DNA from: Sinotaia quadrata
Lineage: Eukaryota; Mollusca; Gastropoda; Architaenioglossa; Viviparidae
Reading direction: 5' to 3'
Length of the DNA stretch: 64,000 bases
Assembly (NCBI GenBank): GCA_028829895.1
Contig: CM054182.1
Coordinates: forward strand, 9,847,001 to 9,911,000
Shown here: piece after piece, positions 59,943-64,000 of the stretch
How the letters are laid out: every line of letters begins with the position of its first letter
How positions within the stretch are numbered: position 1 is the first letter of the stretch
The notes under the pieces: model-generated
Databases searched by the model: none
The model's input: the letters and a program-made list of their open reading frames with translations, nothing else
What the model was told of the DNA's origin: nothing
Position numbers and translations under genes: made by a program

Positions 59943-60959
59943 ATCACATACTAAAGGAAAGATAATTAAAATCATGTCATCCTGAGGACAAAATTAATTT
60001 AAAATATTTCTCTTTGATATGCTTGCTGTTTATTTCTGTCTTAAAGAATATTTAAGTATTTTATATAATAATAATAGCACTTTGGGAGTTTCTGGTAAGT
60101 TTTTCAACTTTAATTAAGTAATAAATTAACATTTTACCACGTCACAAAACAGTATATAAAATTAAATAACAATAATCAGAAATTTCTAAGGCCAGAGCTT
60201 AACAGAATTGGACAGAACTAAAAATGATCACAAAGTGCATGTTTTAAATTTTTTTATCTCTAGATGTACAGATCTTGTATTGTTAATATGGTAAGTATTG
60301 TAAAGTAATTCCAAGGTAAGTGACCAGATCTTTTAATGGTATAGGGGTAAATTTATAAATAAACGTACTGTTTACATCAGTGACAGCAGGTAAAGGAGAT
60401 AGCTTCACACTTGGAGGGTATAAGGCACAACCCTTGCCATAGACGTTTGATATTTGTTTCGATTCCACCCTAGTTTAGAGCAATAATTATATGTCCTTAA
60501 AACAATGAGCAAAATTAGCACAAATAAATACCCATTATATTATAGCCGTACTGTGAAGTGACCGTCCCATGCCACAAATTTTACTAAATTAAAAAGGATA
60601 TGTGGGAAGAGTACACTATTTATAGATTTTCTCCAGGGACAACTTAAGGCTTTTCCAATGGCAAATACACTTGCTAATTGATCCTGTATGTTTACGTTCT
60701 TGTTTCTAAAGATAGATACGATGATAGAATAGAATAATTTTTGTAGGTGGACTGGAAGTGAAGGCCTCATTTAAGTTGCTTTCTATAAGACTCATACTAG
60801 TGGGACATGTTCACTAATCCATTTAGCACATTTTATTCATGCACTTTCATCCATTCTTTCACTCTGACCTACATCTGTCTTACATAAGATTATTATTCTG
60901 TTCTTTCCTTCCTCGATACTACAGCTACATCTAATTTCTTTAAACGAATTTATAAATGT

Positions 60960-60990
<31 letters not shown>

Positions 60991-61212
60991 TTTGGGGGGG
61001 TTATGGCATAAATGATTTCTCACAATAGTAATATTAATGACAGTCACTGAATGTGATTTGACCTATTACAGATAATACTGTCCCTTTCTGCGACATCTTT
61101 TGTAATTGTTGTTAAACCGTCCAATACTAACTTATCTCTTACTCAGTAAGCCTCTGCCCTCTCCCGTTGTTGTTTGTGTATCATTGCTTTATCCTTCCTT
61201 CAAAGCTTAGGC
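59941..61212. other. Unique AT-rich stretch
   Basis: (GTTTT)n, T-run and G-run at about 60960-61000. Nothing coding recognised. Confidence 0.45.
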
Positions 61213-61332
61213 ACGTTTTATTAGCACATATTATCATTATTCTTTATCAAGGTAAGGGTGAGGTTAGGCTGAAATACGTTTAATTAGCACCTATCATTAT
61301 TCTTTATCAAGGTAAGGGTGAGGTTAGGCTGA
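61213..61332. repeat. Tandem duplication, 60-bp unit
   Basis: TATCATTATTCTTTATCAAG at 61232 and 61292, followed in both by GTAAGGGTGAGGTTAGGCTG. The shared 40 bp are identical. Confidence 0.96.
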
Positions 61333-61550
61333 GTTACTGTATTATTCACTGTAACGATAGTTGTATAAGACTCGCTATCTATCTTTGCTTACGTCATTAT
61401 GTATCTGAACAAGTGTTCACTAGAGTTACAGCAGCACTGAGGAAGTTAGGGAGAGGTAATTAAAGGGCTATAATTAAATCATTAATATAATTTATTAAGA
61501 ACCATGATGGTCTCTTGGTCACTAAAAATCACATTATTATTATTGTTGTT
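61333..61550. other. Unique interval
   Basis: Nothing recognised apart from a short ATT/GTT run at 61533-61550. Confidence 0.4.
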
Positions 61551-61576
61551 ATCATCATCATCATCATCATCATCAT
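61551..61576. repeat. (ATC)n microsatellite
   Basis: About eight to nine ATC units. Confidence 0.97.
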
Positions 61577-62486
61577 TTATTTATTCTATTGACAAATGAA
61601 TTCTGCCTGGAGTGGATGGTACCAGGCTTGTATTTTCACTTTTACAATAAGAAAGGACTGTCTAGGTCTCACATGGCCAAGATGGCAATGCTACATGAGG
61701 TTCACATGGCAGGGCTCCAGTCAGGCAGGAGAGCAGAGCTTTTGCCCTTGGGACCTGTTCTTAATGTAGCGATGCTTCACTGCCTCTCTTCCCTGTAGTG
61801 TCGCCCTCCTCCCTGGGCATGCGCACTAAGTCCTTGAGACCGGTCAATTGTCATCGCTGGTCAGGCAGGAATTCTTTTATGATTCGTAAAATTCGTGACT
61901 CGAATAAAGGTCGATCGCGAGAAATGCTCTAAGAACCAGAAATTAAGCTTATAGTCATTTAAATAATACTATTGAAAATGTCCCCATGCTTGAAGGTTGC
62001 TTTTTTCTTCTGATTTGTGTCACTGATGACGTGTGGAAAGCGCTTGCAGTTTTTGCTGATAACGAAGTCATGTTGATAAGGCGATGGCTCATATGCTCTG
62101 CGCTCTTTCCTTCTGCAGGAAAGTTATTTTCAAGAGTGGATGAAATGCGTTCGTATAGTGCTCGTGTAAACATCTTTAAGCTTTATGCCTAGGAGACTAT
62201 AATGCATTGCGTTCGAGATAATGAAAAGCGTGTTTGGCAAAGTTCTAGTGTAATTTAAGTTGACGTATCCATATTGTTCTTAAATGTACTAACTGGAGTA
62301 ATGGATGGACCCCGACCAAATCCTCATCTTTCAAGTCTACTCATCTCAACAATAATATCCACAGAATGAAAACAATTTTCTTTTCATTAAATGAAGTTGA
62401 CTAATAGGCGGTTTGGAATTGAGAAATATGCTTAGTTAAAAGAACAAAAGAAACAGAATAAATACATGCAAAGTATATTTAGCTAC

Positions 62487-62488
<2 letters not shown>
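61577..62488. other. Unique stretch
   Basis: Unrecognised frames of 68-72 codons on both strands. No repeat. Confidence 0.4.

Positions 62489-62565
<77 letters not shown>
62489..62565. repeat. (ATCT)n microsatellite
   Basis: About 19 uninterrupted TATC units, followed by decayed CTACCTACGTATCTATC sequence to about 62600. Confidence 0.98.
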
Positions 62566-63627
62566 CCTTAATTGCCTAACTACCTACGTATCTATCTTTC
62601 TAAATTTAATTGTCCTTAAAAAGCTTTCTAGAAGACTTTTATAACTATCAGCACTGATTACTCTAAGTTTAGGCTCCAAAATTTACGTGTCTAAACATTT
62701 TCAAATAAAGCAATGGGGGTTAGAAGAAGGAGATGTGAAGAAGAACTTTAATCGGAATTCCTAGGGAAATCTGTTTGACAAGAGCGAGCCCTCCTTGGCA
62801 GGAGGTCGGAGGGTCGCTGCAGGCCACGCGGTACATCACGTCAGGATCCCAAACGGCTTAGCGGCCAGGCTGAAGGGTCGATCCTCCCGTGGTTTACGAT
62901 TCCGAGAGAGCGTTATGTGGGGGGTCCATCACGCTACGTTTTCTGGCCAAAGATTTATCTGATACTGACCCGTTTCCTTGAAAGCACGCAACGACAGCGA
63001 AGCGTATTACTGCTGCGTTTATTGGACAATAATTGGGTCACAGTTGTAGAGACTGAGCAACAGTGGAAGGAGGGAAAGTCAATAATTGTTTTGCCACTAT
63101 TAGTAAAGATAATAGAAAGTAACTTAGTACCTGTGACAGTTCTAGCTCAAAAGCAGTGAAGAACTTTACGAATTTAATTTGTTCTGACTCAAAATGGTGA
63201 AGATAAGAATTTGATTTTGTTCTGGCTCAAAACTGCCTTTCTTTTGTAACCAAGATATAACACTGGTATAGGGTTGTCATTAGTAGGATATTTATCAGCA
63301 CATATAACTCTGTGGAGTGTGGAAGATTTTTCGGCGCAAGCAGACAACCACTGATTCTTGCGGTCTGGCTCCAAAGGCATTCGATAGAAAGTGAAGGGTA
63401 CATCACACTGACAGTTATATCGTTTGATTGGAAAATGTTCAAATTATGATTGATTTTAAATTTGAAAACAATAATTTCCAGTGCATTCATGGGCTCCTAT
63501 TTATGGTTTATAACTTAAGAAATCAGTATGAAATGTGAGTGATTCTTTGTAAGATTATAGTGTGAGCAATGAAATCCAGAATTTGACCACAAAAATACAT
63601 TTTTTATAACATTATGACGCGCACGCT
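62566..63627. other. Unique stretch with a GC-rich patch
   Basis: 62780-62920 is GC-rich (GGCAGGAGGTCGGAGGGTCG, CTTAGCGGCCAGGC). GGGTCGATCCTCCC there resembles a tRNA B box, but no cloverleaf is found. No coding call. Confidence 0.4.
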
Positions 63628-63885
63628 ATTTGACATAAATGTTCAGGAAAGTTGTTGATAGTTTAGTAACTACAATGATTTGACATAAATGTTCAGGATA
63701 ATTGTTGATAGTTTAGTAACTACAGTGATTTGACATAAATGTTCAGGAAAGTTGTTGATAGTTTAGTAACTACAATGATTTGACATAAATGTTCAGGAAA
63801 GTTGTTGATAGTTTAGTAACTACAATGATTTGACATAAATGTTCAAGAAAGTTGTTGATAGTTTAGTAACTACAATGATTTGACA
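63628..63885. repeat. Minisatellite, 50-bp unit, 5 copies
   Basis: TGACATAAATGTTCAGGAAA at 63631, 63681, 63731, 63781 and 63831, each followed by GTTGTTGATAGTTTAGTAAC. Copies differ at about one base each. Confidence 0.97.
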
Positions 63886-64000
63886 ACAAATGACAGTGAA
63901 AGCGCCAAGTGGATGAATTCAGTATTTTGACACATAAAAGCAGTGAAGGCAAAAAGGAACCGAGTTCTTTGCTCACTTTCTTTTAAACTGTGAAGGAAGC
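63886..64000. other. Window end, unique
   Basis: Nothing recognised. Confidence 0.4.

Noticed and set aside
62780..62930. tRNA-like GGGTCGATCCTCCC in a GC-rich patch
   Set aside because: Cloverleaf arms do not pair, and the GC-rich context alone explains the match.

Overview
The window looks like nuclear, non-coding DNA of an animal. It is AT-rich, with roughly 35-40% GC by eye. It carries many long (CA/GT)n, (GA/CT)n and (ATCT)n microsatellites and more than two dozen minisatellites. It has no operon-like gene packing, no recognisable protein domain, no tRNA, no rRNA and no CRISPR array. The mix of long dinucleotide repeats, locally CpG-rich patches and very abundant minisatellites would suit a marine invertebrate such as a gastropod mollusc. 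That assignment is inference, because no gene here identifies the taxon.

I call no protein-coding gene. The longest open frames (172, 142 and 139 codons) lie entirely inside tandem arrays. The next longest (about 120-136 codons) have no motif I recognise and are about what chance allows in 64 kb. Coding exons of a large gene could still be hidden as short spliced pieces. The window is best read as intergenic or intronic sequence.

Layout. 0-9 kb: 64-bp, 53-bp and 45-bp minisatellites, a very short inserted element at 1.0 kb, and CpG-rich patches at 1.2, 7.3 and 8.4 kb. 10-19 kb: copies A and B of a dispersed repeat family (called R1 here), 36-bp, 61-bp, 80-bp and 33-bp arrays, a CAR/AAC triplet tract, and two more copies of the short element around the 33-bp array. 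19-28 kb: a 25-bp array, an 18-copy 26-bp array, two copies of a second dispersed repeat (R2), and a G-run tract that could form a quadruplex. 29-36 kb: R1 copy C with an internal inversion, then a large array (35.1-36.0 kb) with higher-order 113-bp and 77-bp organisation. 36-49 kb: long CA/CGCA tract and many minisatellites, including a 45-bp array with a 4-unit higher-order period at 45 kb. 50-64 kb: a perfect 75-bp duplication, R1 copy D on the minus strand, a fourth copy of the short element, and 57-bp, 60-bp and 50-bp repeats.

The most novel items are: (1) a tiny GC-rich inserted element of about 34-52 bp, present four times, three of them between perfect 8-17 bp direct repeats that look like target-site duplications; (2) the R1 family, with one copy carrying an inverted internal block and another carrying an expanded microsatellite at a fixed internal position; (3) the higher-order organisation of the minisatellites; and (4) at least twelve copies of the palindrome TGACGTCA, where about one is expected by chance.
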